DNA of 64,000 bases, taken from positions 164,797 through 228,796 of the forward strand of contig DASUGU010000029.1 in the NCBI GenBank assembly GCA_036273855.1, read 5' to 3'. Below the pieces are notes generated by a model. It did no database searches. It was not told the origin of the DNA and saw nothing but the letters and a program-made list of their open reading frames with translations. Shown here in pieces: positions 19,173-27,345 of the stretch. Numbering within the stretch: the stretch's first letter is position 1; the number at the start of each line of letters is the position of its first letter. Source of the stretch: DATEPR01 sp036273855. GTDB taxonomy: Bacteria; Actinomycetota; Actinomycetes; Mycobacteriales; Pseudonocardiaceae. The translations under genes were made by a program, and so were the position numbers.

Positions 19173-20186
19173 ATGGGCGACGAACGGCCGACCATCACCA
19201 CGGTGGCCGCGCGGGCCAACGTATCCCGACAAACCGTGTCCAATGTGCTCAACGCACCACATCGGGTACAAGCGGACACCAGGGAACGGGTGCAGGCGGC
19301 GATCAGCGAGCTCGGCTATCGCCCGCACCGGGCGGCCCGGCAACTGCGCACCCACCGGTCCAATCTGATCGCCATGCGGACGGCGCCGTTGAGCGACGAC
19401 GTGGTCGCCGGCTCCATCCTGGATCGATTCGTGCACGCCGTCACGGAGTCCGCTGAGCGGTACGGCTTCCGCACGCTCGTGTTCACCGCGACCGACGACG
19501 CGGACGAGATCAACACCTACAACGACCTGCTCAACTCCTACGAACTGGACGCGTTCATCCTCACCGGCACACACCACAGGGACAAGCGCACCACGTGGCT
19601 GCGCAAGCAGGGTGTGCCGTTCGTGACCTTCGGTCGGCCGTGGGGTGTGCGCGCCAAGCACTGGTGGGTGGACGTGGACGGCAAGGCGGGCACGACGGCC
19701 GCCACCGAACGGTTGCTGGACCAGGGTTACCGGCGGATCGGTTTCGTCGGCTGGCCGATCGGCTCCGGGGTCGGCGACGACCGCCGGACCGGCTGGGAGA
19801 CCAGCCTGCGCGCGGCAGGCGTCGACCCGGCCGGACTGGCCACCGCCACCGAGAACACCGTTGCCGAAGGCCACGCCTCGGCACAGCAACTCATCCGCCG
19901 GCACGCGGCTGAGGCGCTGGTGTGCGCGAGCGACACGCTGGCGCTGGGCGCCTACCGCATGATCTCCGACCAGGTCAGCCGGGGCGGGTCCACCCTGCCC
20001 GTGATCGGCTTCGACGACTCGCCCGTCGCCTCGGCGCTGGGCCTGACCACGGTGGCCCAGCCGCTGCGCGAGGCAGCGGCCACCTGCGTCGACCTGCTCA
20101 CCAGTTTCCTGGACAGACCCGGCGACACCAGCGCCGATCACCAGGTTTTGCTCGCCCCACATCTGGTCATCCGCCAGTCAGGCTGA
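19173..20186 (+). CDS. LacI-family transcriptional regulator
   Basis: A 337-residue sugar-responsive repressor. The N-terminal helix-turn-helix reads TVAARANVSRQTVSNVLNAP, followed by the hinge ELGYRPHRAARQL. The C-terminal half is a periplasmic-binding-like sensor containing LVFTATDDADE, GFVGWPIGSG and VIGFDDSPVASALGLTTVAQ. The ATG at 19173 has GGGAGG 8-9 nt upstream. It precedes the sugar-binding lipoprotein gene by 58 nt on the same strand and faces the debranching enzyme. The palindrome in the divergent region is the likely operator. The effector is probably a glucan-derived oligosaccharide, inferred from context. Confidence 0.94.
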   Translation: MGDERPTITTVAARANVSRQTVSNVLNAPHRVQADTRERVQAAISELGYRPHRAARQLRTHRSNLIAMRTAPLSDDVVAGSILDRFVHAVTESAERYGFRTLVFTATDDADEINTYNDLLNSYELDAFILTGTHHRDKRTTWLRKQGVPFVTFGRPWGVRAKHWWVDVDGKAGTTAATERLLDQGYRRIGFVGWPIGSGVGDDRRTGWETSLRAAGVDPAGLATATENTVAEGHASAQQLIRRHAAEALVCASDTLALGAYRMISDQVSRGGSTLPVIGFDDSPVASALGLTTVAQPLREAAATCVDLLTSFLDRPGDTSADHQVLLAPHLVIRQSG

Positions 20187-20244
20187 CCCGATGCCCTGCC
20201 CGACTCCCCTCCCCGACACAACTCCCCACGACAAAGGAGTCGTC

Positions 20245-21486
20245 ATGTCACGCATGACCCGTCCATTGGCCGGCGCGGCCGTACTGGCGGCCGCCGCGCT
20301 ACTCGCCGCAGGCTGTGGCAGCGGCTTCAGCAGCAACAACAGCCAACCCGCCCAGAAGACCGGCCCGGTCAGCCTGCAGATCCTGATCGCGTCCTCCGGT
20401 GACGCGGAGACGGCGGCCGTCAAGCAGGCCGCGGCGGCATGGGCCAAGAGCAGTGGCAACAAGGCGACGGTCACCCCGGCCCAGAACATCGACCAGCAGC
20501 TCGGCCAGGCGTTCGCCGGCAGCGCGCCGCCGGACGTGTTCTACCTGGACGCCGCCAAGGTCGCCGACTACGCCAGCGTGGGCGCGCTGTACCCGTACGG
20601 CAACAAGGTCAACAACCCCAACGACTTCTACCCGACGCTGCGCGCCGCGTTCACCTACAAGGGCACGTTCTACTGCGCCCCCAAGGACTTCTCCACCCTC
20701 GGTCTGGTGATCAACACCGACCTGTGGACGAAGGCCGGCCTGACCAACGCCGACCTGCCCACCACCTGGGACCAGTTCACCGCCGACCTGCAGAAGCTCA
20801 AGGCCAAGGGCATCGTGCCGCTGGCCGTGAGCCCCACGCACGACCGCGTGGACGCCTTCATCAAGGAAGCGGGCGGCTCCATCGTCGACAAGTCCGGCAA
20901 GCCCGACGCCGACTCCCCGCAGAACGTCCAGGCACTGACCTACGTGCAGGGCCTGCTCAAGCAGGGCCTGATGAAGTACTCGTCGCAGCTGGACACCGGC
21001 TGGGGCGGCGAGGCCCTGGGCACCGGCAAGGCCGCCATCACGATCGAGGGCAACTGGATCGAGGGCGCCATGAAGTCGGACTACCCGAAGATCAAGTACG
21101 AGATCGCCGCGATGCCCTCCGGTCCGGCCGGTCCCGGCACGCTCGAGTTCACCCAGTGCTGGGGCGTCAGCGCCAAGAGCAAGAACCACGCCGCCGACAT
21201 CGCCTTCGTCAACGCCATGACCGCGCCCAAGCAGCAGCTCGCGTTCGCCAAGGCGTTCGGCGTTATCCCCTCCCGCCAGTCCGCCCAGGCCACCTACGAG
21301 CAGCAGTTCCCGACGGACAAGGCGTTCCTGGCCGGTGCGCCCAACGGTGTCGGCCCGGTGAACGCACCCAAGGTCTCCGACGTGCTCGCCGACTACGACA
21401 CGCAGCTCACGCAGCTCGCCAAGACCTCACCGTCGGCGGTCCTGCAGCGGCTGCAGACGAACCTGACGTCCGCCCTGGGCGGCTGA
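20245..21486 (+). CDS. Sugar ABC transporter substrate-binding lipoprotein
   Basis: A 413-residue family-1 (MalE-type) solute-binding protein. The signal has Arg residues, a hydrophobic core and a lipobox LLAAGC near residue 24. Features of the fold include PDVFYLDAAKVADYA, LVINTDLWTKAGL, TTWDQF and AAITIEGNWIEGAMK. The ATG at 20245 has AAAGGAG about 6 nt upstream; a longer frame from 20191 lacks a ribosome site and would bury the signal peptide. It is followed by two permease genes, together forming an importer. The substrate is unknown; the neighbouring glucan hydrolase suggests an oligosaccharide. Confidence 0.94.
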   Translation: MSRMTRPLAGAAVLAAAALLAAGCGSGFSSNNSQPAQKTGPVSLQILIASSGDAETAAVKQAAAAWAKSSGNKATVTPAQNIDQQLGQAFAGSAPPDVFYLDAAKVADYASVGALYPYGNKVNNPNDFYPTLRAAFTYKGTFYCAPKDFSTLGLVINTDLWTKAGLTNADLPTTWDQFTADLQKLKAKGIVPLAVSPTHDRVDAFIKEAGGSIVDKSGKPDADSPQNVQALTYVQGLLKQGLMKYSSQLDTGWGGEALGTGKAAITIEGNWIEGAMKSDYPKIKYEIAAMPSGPAGPGTLEFTQCWGVSAKSKNHAADIAFVNAMTAPKQQLAFAKAFGVIPSRQSAQATYEQQFPTDKAFLAGAPNGVGPVNAPKVSDVLADYDTQLTQLAKTSPSAVLQRLQTNLTSALGG

Positions 21487-21493
21487 TCAGTCC

Positions 21494-22669
21494 ATGGCGT
21501 CCGTCTCGACCCCGCCCGTGATCGGGGGTGGCAGCGCCGCCACCCCCGCCGGGGCGGCGACCCGTCCCCGCCGGCAGCTGGGCCGCCGGCGGGGACGGTA
21601 CCCCGGGGAGGCGTCGGCCGGCTGGCTGTTCAGCGCACCGGCCGTGGTGCTGCTGATCGTCTTCCTGCTGGTGCCGATCCTGATGGCGCTGTGGGTCAGC
21701 CTGACCAACTGGACCGGTCAGGGCAGCCCGTTCGCCGCCGGCGTGCCGTTCGCCGGCGGTACGAACTACGCCCAACTGCTGGTGCGTCCCGGCCTGGAAC
21801 GGGACGACTTCATGACCAGCATCCGCAACACGCTGTACTACGTGCTGCTGGTGGTGCCGCTGCAGACCGCGCTGGCGCTGTTCCTCGCCATGGTGGTCAA
21901 CCAGCGCCGCCTGCTGGGCAAGTCCTTCTTCCGCACCGCGTTCTACTTCCCGTCGGTGACCAGCTCGGTCGCGATCAGCATCCTGTTCCTGTTCATGTTC
22001 ACCGGCACCGGCGCGGTCAACACCCTGCTCGGTGTCGTCGGCATCCACGGACCGTCCTGGTTCAACGACTCGGACGGCCTGCTGCACCTGATCCTGGGTG
22101 GGCTGCACGTCGTCGACCCGAACAGCCCACCGGGCGCCCTGGTCAACCACGGTGTGCTCGGGCTGTCCTGGTGGGACTGGCTGTCCGGGCCGAGTGTGGC
22201 GATGTGCGCGATCATCATGCTGGTGGTGTGGACGACGTCCGGCACCTTCATGCTGATCTTCCTGGCCGCCCTGCAGGACATGCCGATGGACGTCGAGGAG
22301 TCCAGCGTCCTGGACGGCGCCAACGCGTGGCAGCGGCTGTGGCACGTCACGCTGCCGCAGTTGCGGCCGCAGGTGTTCCTGGTGATCACGCTCGGGCTGA
22401 TCGGCTCGTGGCAGGTGTTCGACCAGATCTTCATCATCAGCCAGGGCGGTCCGAACAAGACCACGCTCAGCCCCGCCTACCTCTCCTACACCACCGGTTT
22501 CGGTGACCAGCAGTACCCGGCGGGCGCGGCGATGTCGTTCGTGCTGTTCGCGATCATCGTGCTGATGACGCTGGTGCAGCGCTTCCTGCTGCGGGACAAG
22601 GACGACAGCCGGCAGCGGCGCGCCGAGCGGCGGCTGCACCGGAACATGCGCAGGGAGGGCACGGGATGA
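21494..22669 (+). CDS. Sugar ABC transporter permease, MalF-type
   Basis: A 391-residue binding-protein-dependent permease with six or more hydrophobic segments. The N-terminal tail is Pro/Arg-rich. The ATPase-contact EAA loop reads MPMDVEESSVLDGANAWQRL, close to the EAA-x3-G-x9-I-x-LP consensus, followed by HVTLPQLRPQVFLV. The ATG at 21494 follows the binding-protein stop by 7 nt. It shares an ATGA overlap with the second permease. It probably forms a heterodimer with it. Confidence 0.94.
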   Translation: MASVSTPPVIGGGSAATPAGAATRPRRQLGRRRGRYPGEASAGWLFSAPAVVLLIVFLLVPILMALWVSLTNWTGQGSPFAAGVPFAGGTNYAQLLVRPGLERDDFMTSIRNTLYYVLLVVPLQTALALFLAMVVNQRRLLGKSFFRTAFYFPSVTSSVAISILFLFMFTGTGAVNTLLGVVGIHGPSWFNDSDGLLHLILGGLHVVDPNSPPGALVNHGVLGLSWWDWLSGPSVAMCAIIMLVVWTTSGTFMLIFLAALQDMPMDVEESSVLDGANAWQRLWHVTLPQLRPQVFLVITLGLIGSWQVFDQIFIISQGGPNKTTLSPAYLSYTTGFGDQQYPAGAAMSFVLFAIIVLMTLVQRFLLRDKDDSRQRRAERRLHRNMRREGTG

Positions 22670-23577
22670 CGGCGACGACGGTCGAACCGACGGTGGCGAC
22701 ACCGCCGCCCGCCCCGCACCGGCACACCAACCGGCGCCGGAAGCGGACCATCCTGGCGGTCGTGGTGGGCATGGCCGTGCTCATCGTGTTCGCGCTGATC
22801 TTCCTGTACCCGTTCGTGATCCAGGTGGCCGGATCGTTCAAGTCCCAACCGGACGCGGCCGCCCATCCGCTGTCCCCGATCCCGCGCCCGCCCACCGTCG
22901 GCAGCAGCTTCGACAAGCTGTTCAACGGCTCAACCGACTTTCCGCTGTGGACGTTCAACTCGGTGGTGGTGACGCTGTTCGTCACCGGCGGCCGGCTGCT
23001 GCTGGACTCGCTGGCCGGTTACGCGCTGGCCCGGCTGCGCTTCCCCGGCCGCGGCGCCCTGTTCGCCGGGGTCATCGCGGTGATGGCGGTGCCCGGCGTC
23101 GTGCTGATGATCCCGAAGTTCCTGGTGCTCAACCAGTTGGGCATCTACGACACCTACGGCGCGATGATCCTGCCGCTGCTGGCCGACGCGGGCGGCGTGT
23201 TCATCATGAAGCAGTTCTTCCAGACGATCCCGACCAGCATCGAGGAGGCGGCCCGGATCGACGGGGCCGGCACGTTCCGCCTGTACTGGTCGGTGGTTCT
23301 GCCGATGGCCAGACCCGCGTTGATCACGCTGACCATCCTGGCGTTCCAGGGTTCCTGGAACGAGCTGACCAACATGCTGGTGGCCGTGCAGAGCCCCAAC
23401 CTCTACACGTTGCCGCGTGGGCTGGCCGATCTGGTCAGCGGGTCGCTCGGTTCGGGCACGCAGTACCCGCTGAAGCTGTCCGCCGCCCTGCTGGCGACCA
23501 TTCCGGTGGGGATCGTGTTCATCGTGTTCCAGCGCTACTTCGTCCGTGGCGCCAACGAAGGCAGCGTGAAGGGCTGA
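22666..23577 (+). CDS. Sugar ABC transporter permease, MalG-type
   Basis: A 303-residue permease with six hydrophobic segments. The EAA loop reads IPTSIEEAARIDGAGTFRLY followed by SVVLPMARPALITL, an almost exact consensus. The ATG overlaps the preceding permease stop as ATGA. No ATPase gene follows; a strong hairpin ends the unit. Related actinobacterial importers use a shared MsiK-type ATPase encoded elsewhere, which is the likely case here. Confidence 0.95.
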   Translation: MTATTVEPTVATPPPAPHRHTNRRRKRTILAVVVGMAVLIVFALIFLYPFVIQVAGSFKSQPDAAAHPLSPIPRPPTVGSSFDKLFNGSTDFPLWTFNSVVVTLFVTGGRLLLDSLAGYALARLRFPGRGALFAGVIAVMAVPGVVLMIPKFLVLNQLGIYDTYGAMILPLLADAGGVFIMKQFFQTIPTSIEEAARIDGAGTFRLYWSVVLPMARPALITLTILAFQGSWNELTNMLVAVQSPNLYTLPRGLADLVSGSLGSGTQYPLKLSAALLATIPVGIVFIVFQRYFVRGANEGSVKG

Positions 23578-23603
23578 TCCGCGCCGGCGCACCCCGGCGC
23601 GGA
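23578..23603. terminator. Strong hairpin after the sugar transporter operon
   Basis: A perfect 10-bp inverted repeat, TCCGCGCCGG / CCGGCGCGGA with a 6-base loop, begins immediately after the MalG-type stop codon. There is no U-tract, as is usual in high-GC actinobacteria. It lies between convergent genes and could act in both directions. Confidence 0.75.
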
Positions 23604-23638
23604 CCAGCCCGTCACGTGTCGGCTGTCCGGACTACCGG

Positions 23639-24388
23639 TCAGCCGCCGATCTTGCCCAGCACGAAGCTGGCCGCCGCGTTCTGGTAGCGGTCGAGGTAGG
23701 TCAGGTGCACCTGCAGGCTGGTACCGCTGGCGCAGAACTCGTCGTTGGCGTCGCAGTACGCCTGGATCCGGGACGCGGCCGCGTTGAGCGCGCTGTCCTG
23801 GGACGCACTGCGCGGGAACAGCCCGTTGGTCCGGGCGGTGCCCAGGTCGACGGCCTGGCCGGTGACGTGCCTCGGGTCACCGAAGGTGGCGACCGCGACC
23901 ACGTGACTGGTGATCGACGTGGACAGCGGCGACGTGGTCGCGCCGAGCACGCCGCCACCGCCACCGCTGAACATGTCCTCGACCACCTGTGCGCCCTGCG
24001 AGTAGCCGAGCAGGACCACCTTGGTGCTGGGGCAGGAGTTGACCTCGCTGGTCAGCTGCGACTTCAGGGCCGACTCACCCTGCGCCGAGCTGCTGGCGTA
24101 GTTGGTCAGCGTGGCCGGGTAGTTCACCGAGGCCCGGCTGACGGTCTGGCTGCTGGAGTTGACGATCTGGGTGACCAGCGAGCCGGTGATGCCCTCGCCG
24201 GGCGACTCGCCGGAGGCACGGGCGGTGATGATGGCCACCTGGGCACATCCACTGCCCGGGGCGGCGGTCGCGTTGGCCTGGACGACCGCGGCGGCCGTGA
24301 GTGCGAGGCCGGTCGCGGCGCCGGCGGCGAACAGGACGGCGATCCGGCGCCGCCACCGGCTGGGGACTGATGAGACGTTCGGTTGCAT
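23639..24388 (-). CDS. Secreted cutinase-family esterase
   Basis: A 249-residue exported serine esterase. The N-terminus has RWRRR, a hydrophobic core and an Ala-rich cleavage region near residues 38-43. The cutinase signature GYSQGA holds the nucleophile Ser130. Asp216 (in CDANDEFC) and His228 (in VHLTYLD) complete the triad, and four Cys residues could form two disulfides. Family members cleave cutin, short-chain esters or mycolate esters; the substrate is not readable. The ATG at 24388 has GGAG 7-8 nt upstream. It stands alone on the minus strand between the sugar importer and hisH. Confidence 0.94.
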   Translation of the reverse strand: MQPNVSSVPSRWRRRIAVLFAAGAATGLALTAAAVVQANATAAPGSGCAQVAIITARASGESPGEGITGSLVTQIVNSSSQTVSRASVNYPATLTNYASSSAQGESALKSQLTSEVNSCPSTKVVLLGYSQGAQVVEDMFSGGGGGVLGATTSPLSTSITSHVVAVATFGDPRHVTGQAVDLGTARTNGLFPRSASQDSALNAAASRIQAYCDANDEFCASGTSLQVHLTYLDRYQNAAASFVLGKIGG

Positions 24389-24409
24389 GGGGGACGCTCC
24401 GAATGTGTC

Positions 24410-24437
24410 ATGGGATGCGCGGCATTGCGCATTCCAT
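24410..24437. repeat. Hairpin in the cutinase upstream region
   Basis: ATGGGATGCGC and GCGCATTCCAT form an 11-bp stem with one mismatch and a 6-base loop, 22 bp upstream of the cutinase start. It could be a regulator-binding dyad or an mRNA leader hairpin. Confidence 0.45.
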
Positions 24438-24488
24438 GGGTAACTCGGCGCCCAATGCTCACGCATCGGTCAGATCACCGGCCTGTCG

Positions 24489-24516
24489 CGTTCCGCGACT
24501 CTGACGTTGCGGAACG
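24489..24516 (-). terminator. Possible terminator hairpin after hisH
   Basis: CGTTCCGC and GCGGAACG form a perfect 8-bp inverted repeat with a 12-base loop, 10 bp past the hisH stop codon on the minus strand. No U-tract follows. Confidence 0.4.
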
Positions 24517-24525
24517 TGGCAGATG

Positions 24526-25155
24526 TCACACGGTTTTCAACCAGTTCTCCAGCAGGTGGGCACCGGCGTCCCCGGACTTCTCCGGGTGGAACTGCGTCGC
24601 CCACAGCGGCCCGTTCTCCACCGCCGCCACGAAGTCCTCGCCGTGGTGGGCGTAGGTGACGAGCGGTTCGGGCAACGGCCCGGTGTCCCCCAACTGCCAG
24701 GTGCGGGCCGCGTAGGAGTGCACGAAGTAGAACCGCGTCGCCGCCGGCAGGCCGGCGAACAGCTGCGAGCCCGGTGCCATGCGCACGGTGTTCCAGCCCA
24801 TGTGCGGCAGGATCCCGGCGTTCAGCCGTTCCACCGCGCCCGGCCATTCGGCACAGCCGGGCACGTCGACGCCGTGCTCGACACCCCGCTCGAACAGCAC
24901 CTGCATGCCGACGCAGATGCCCAGCACCGGCCGGCCGCCGGCCAGCCGCCGGCCGATGATCCGCTGGCCGTGCACCTCGTCGATGCCGGCCATGCACGCG
25001 GCGAAGGCGCCCACGCCGGGCACCACCAGACCGTCCGCGTCCAGTGCGGCATGGAAGTCGGCCGTGACCTCGACGTCGGCGCCGACCCTGCGCAGGGCGC
25101 GTTCGGCGGACCGGAGATTGCCGGACCCGTAGTCCAGGACGACGACGCGAGGCAC
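24526..25155 (-). CDS. hisH: Imidazole glycerol phosphate synthase glutaminase subunit
   Basis: HisH hydrolyses glutamine and channels ammonia to HisF. The 209-residue class-I amidotransferase has VLDYGSGNLRS, VVPGVGAF, the nucleophile Cys81 in LGICVGMQ, GWNTV, FYFVHSY and the catalytic His/Glu in TQFHPEKS. The GTG at 25155 is the natural start; the longer open frame beyond it belongs to the transketolase region. It lies only 20 nt downstream of a split transketolase instead of beside hisB or hisA as in most actinobacteria, and appears to share that transcript. Confidence 0.97.
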   Translation of the reverse strand: MPRVVVLDYGSGNLRSAERALRRVGADVEVTADFHAALDADGLVVPGVGAFAACMAGIDEVHGQRIIGRRLAGGRPVLGICVGMQVLFERGVEHGVDVPGCAEWPGAVERLNAGILPHMGWNTVRMAPGSQLFAGLPAATRFYFVHSYAARTWQLGDTGPLPEPLVTYAHHGEDFVAAVENGPLWATQFHPEKSGDAGAHLLENWLKTV

Positions 25156-25175
25156 GGCGTCAGAATACCGGCACG

Positions 25176-26084
25176 TCAGCGCAGGAACGACCGCACGGCG
25201 GCCGCGATGCCCGCGGGGTCCAACCCGTGCACCGCGTCGTGGTCGGTCGGCGACCCGTACATCCGCACCTCGAACTCCCGGCTCACGCCCAGCGACCGCA
25301 CCCGGTGCGGCAGATCCTCCAGCGCCGCGTTCACCAGGTGGGCCGACGTCCCGGCCAGGTACGGCTCGACCAGCACCACGTCCGAGCGGTCCGCGGCCAG
25401 CACGGCCGAGCGCAGCCCGGTACCGTCCAGCGGCCGGACGGTCGACGTGTACGCCACGGCCACGTCCAGCGTGTCCGTCGCGGCCAGTACGTGGTCCAGC
25501 ACGGGCCCCACGGCCAGCACGACGCCCCGCGTGCCGGGCCGGACCACCCGCACCCCGGTGCCGGGCACCGGTTCCGCGTTGGACCGGCTGGACAGCCGCA
25601 CGTACACCCGGTCGTCGCCGGCGATCGCCGTGCGCAGCGCCCGGTCGGCCTCCGCCGGGTGGCCGGGCACGTGGATCGTCCAGCCGGGCAAGGAGTCCAT
25701 CAGGGCGACGTCGGCGGGCGACTGGTGGGTGCGGCCTTCGGTGGACATGTCGTAGGAGCCGCCGTAGCTGACCAGCACCGCGCCCACGTCCTGGTGGCCG
25801 AGGTCCAGTTTCACCTGCTCGAAGGGCCGTTCCACCAGGAACGGCGCGAACGTGTGCACGACGGGCCGCATCCCGCTCAGCGCCAGGCCACCCGCGACGC
25901 CGACCAGCAACTGCTCGCGGATGCCGACGTTGATCACTCGGCCGGGGTGCTTGGCGGCGGCCTCGGCGAACAGGGTCGCCGAGATGTCGGCCAGCACGAC
26001 GGCCAGCCGGGGATCGGTGTCCAGCAGCTCGGACACCGTGCTGCCGAACGTGTCCCGCATCGTGGTGGGTTGGGTGGTGGTCAT
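25176..26084 (-). CDS. Transketolase, C-terminal half (Pyr and C domains)
   Basis: A 302-residue protein matching the second half of transketolase or DXS-like enzymes. The catalytic glutamate motif GIREQLLVGVAGGLALSGMR lies about residues 59-79; SYGGSYDMSTEGRTHQSPAD follows in the Pyr domain, and the C-terminal domain contains DVVLVEPYLAGTSA. The ATG at 26084 shares one base with the stop of the N-terminal half (TGATG), so the two are made stoichiometrically. Two-gene transketolases occur in archaea and many actinobacteria, often outside the core pentose pathway. The sugar substrate here is unknown. Co-transcription with hisH is likely. Confidence 0.9.
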   Translation of the reverse strand: MTTTQPTTMRDTFGSTVSELLDTDPRLAVVLADISATLFAEAAAKHPGRVINVGIREQLLVGVAGGLALSGMRPVVHTFAPFLVERPFEQVKLDLGHQDVGAVLVSYGGSYDMSTEGRTHQSPADVALMDSLPGWTIHVPGHPAEADRALRTAIAGDDRVYVRLSSRSNAEPVPGTGVRVVRPGTRGVVLAVGPVLDHVLAATDTLDVAVAYTSTVRPLDGTGLRSAVLAADRSDVVLVEPYLAGTSAHLVNAALEDLPHRVRSLGVSREFEVRMYGSPTDHDAVHGLDPAGIAAAVRSFLR

Positions 26085-26776
26085 CAGGCCCTCCGCTCGA
26101 TCGTGGCGACCACGACGGCCGGGCGGCCGGGGTGGGGTCGGGTGAACGCCTCGGCCAGCTGCTCGTGGTCGCGGCCGTCGACCGTGTCGGCGGCCCACCC
26201 CTCCAGCGCGAACCGGTCCGCGATACCGCCCGGCCAGCCGTGGGTGGAGCTGCGGTTGTCGATCGCGACGACCAGCAGGTTGTCCAGACCGAGCCGACCG
26301 GCCAGCACGATCGCCTCGTGGTTGCTGCCCTCGTCGAGTTCGCCGTCGCCGACGAGCACGACCACCTTCGGTTTGGTCCGGCCCTGGGCGCGCAGGCCGA
26401 GCGCGACGCCGATGGCCAGCGGCAGGCCGTGGCCCAGCGAACCGCTGCCGATCTCCACACCGGGCAGGAGTTTCGCGTCCGGATGGTTGCCCAGCGGCGA
26501 GTCCCGCCCGGACCAGCCGGCGAGCAGGTCGGGGTCGATGAATCCCTTGGCGGCCAGCACGGCGTAGTAGCCGGTCGGGCCGTGTCCCTTGGACAGCAGG
26601 AACCGGTCACGGTCGGGATCGTCGACACGATCCGGCGTCACGTCCAGCACATCGTGATAAAGGACCCACAGCACGTCCACCGTGGAGGAGGCGGCCATCG
26701 CGTGTTTCTCGTCACCTGTCATCCGGCCCATCAACGCGGGCAGTTCGGAGTACTTCGAGAGTGCCGTCGTTGTCAT
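26084..26776 (-). CDS. Transketolase, N-terminal half (TPP-binding)
   Basis: A 230-residue thiamine-diphosphate-binding subunit. The TPP motif is GDGELDEGSNHEAIVLAGRL followed by NLLVVAIDN, about residues 143-175. Other motifs are FLLSKGHGPTGYYAVLAAKG and GSLGHGLPLAIG. It pairs with the next gene to give a complete transketolase. It is divergent from SoxR across 53 bp containing an imperfect dyad, so redox control is possible though unproven. The start at 26776 is supported by the tight spacing to SoxR and the conserved N-terminus; no strong Shine-Dalgarno is visible. Confidence 0.92.
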   Translation of the reverse strand: MTTTALSKYSELPALMGRMTGDEKHAMAASSTVDVLWVLYHDVLDVTPDRVDDPDRDRFLLSKGHGPTGYYAVLAAKGFIDPDLLAGWSGRDSPLGNHPDAKLLPGVEIGSGSLGHGLPLAIGVALGLRAQGRTKPKVVVLVGDGELDEGSNHEAIVLAGRLGLDNLLVVAIDNRSSTHGWPGGIADRFALEGWAADTVDGRDHEQLAEAFTRPHPGRPAVVVATIERRA

Positions 26777-26790
26777 GACTCAACCGTGCA

Positions 26791-26810
26791 ACCTCAAGCT
26801 ATGTCGAAGT
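26791..26810. promoter_or_regulatory. Imperfect dyad between transketolase and soxR (candidate SoxR box)
   Basis: ACCTCAAGCT followed by ATGTCGAAGT forms a 20-bp dyad matching at 6 of 10 pairs; its left arm CCTCAAG equals the SoxR-box half-site. On the minus strand TTGACT overlaps its edge as a possible -35. The right arm is degenerate. Confidence 0.4.
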
Positions 26811-26817
26811 CAAGGCG

Positions 26818-26823
26818 TAGCAT
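26818..26823 (+). promoter_or_regulatory. Putative -10 box of soxR (leaderless start)
   Basis: TAGCAT ends 6 nt before the GTG start of soxR, with no Shine-Dalgarno in between. Confidence 0.45.
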
Positions 26824-26829
26824 GACGGA

Positions 26830-27294
26830 GTGTCATCACTGCCCGAGCAACTGACCATCGGTCAGGTGGCCGAACGCAGCGGAGTGCCGCACACCGCCCT
26901 GCGTTTCTACGAGGAATCCGGCCTGATCACCGCCACCAGGACCGCAGGCAACCAGCGCCGGTACCCCAGGGCCGTGCTGCGCAGGCTCGCGTTCATCCGG
27001 ACCGCGCAACGGGTCGGGCTCAGCCTCGACCAGATCCGCGACGCGCTGGCCACCCTGCCCGACGGGCGGCCACCCACCAAGAGCGACTGGGCCCGCCTGT
27101 CCCGGTCGTGGCGGGTCGAGCTGGACACCCGGATCGACGCGTTGCAGCGGTTGCGTGACCGGTTGACGTCGTGCATCGGCTGCGGCTGCCTGTCCCTGCG
27201 CAGCTGTGCCCTGCACAACCCGGACGACGTGGCGGCCGACCTCGGCACCGGCTCACTGAAACTGCGCGCCCGCAGTGAGGGCGGCATCGACTGA
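26830..27294 (+). CDS. soxR: Redox-sensitive transcriptional activator SoxR
   Basis: A 154-residue MerR-family sensor. The winged helix (IGQVAERSGVPHTALRFYEESGL) is followed by a dimerisation helix and the [2Fe-2S] cluster motif C-I-G-C-G-C-L-S-L-R-S-C with Cys115, Cys118, Cys120 and Cys126. Actinobacterial SoxR responds to redox-active small molecules rather than driving a soxS regulon. The GTG at 26830 appears leaderless (TAGCAT 6 nt upstream). It is divergent from the split transketolase, the most obvious local target, and is followed by the RNA phosphotransferase gene after 51 nt. Confidence 0.95.
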   Translation: MSSLPEQLTIGQVAERSGVPHTALRFYEESGLITATRTAGNQRRYPRAVLRRLAFIRTAQRVGLSLDQIRDALATLPDGRPPTKSDWARLSRSWRVELDTRIDALQRLRDRLTSCIGCGCLSLRSCALHNPDDVAADLGTGSLKLRARSEGGID

Positions 27295-27345
27295 ATTCCG
27301 TTGCGGGTGCGGTGTCCTGCCTGCTCTCCTGATGTGGTGAGAGAC

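Noticed and set aside
24526..26628. A 700-codon minus frame ending in hisH
   Set aside because: Upstream of GTG 25155 the frame is a shadow of the two transketolase genes; HisH has its normal length from 25155.
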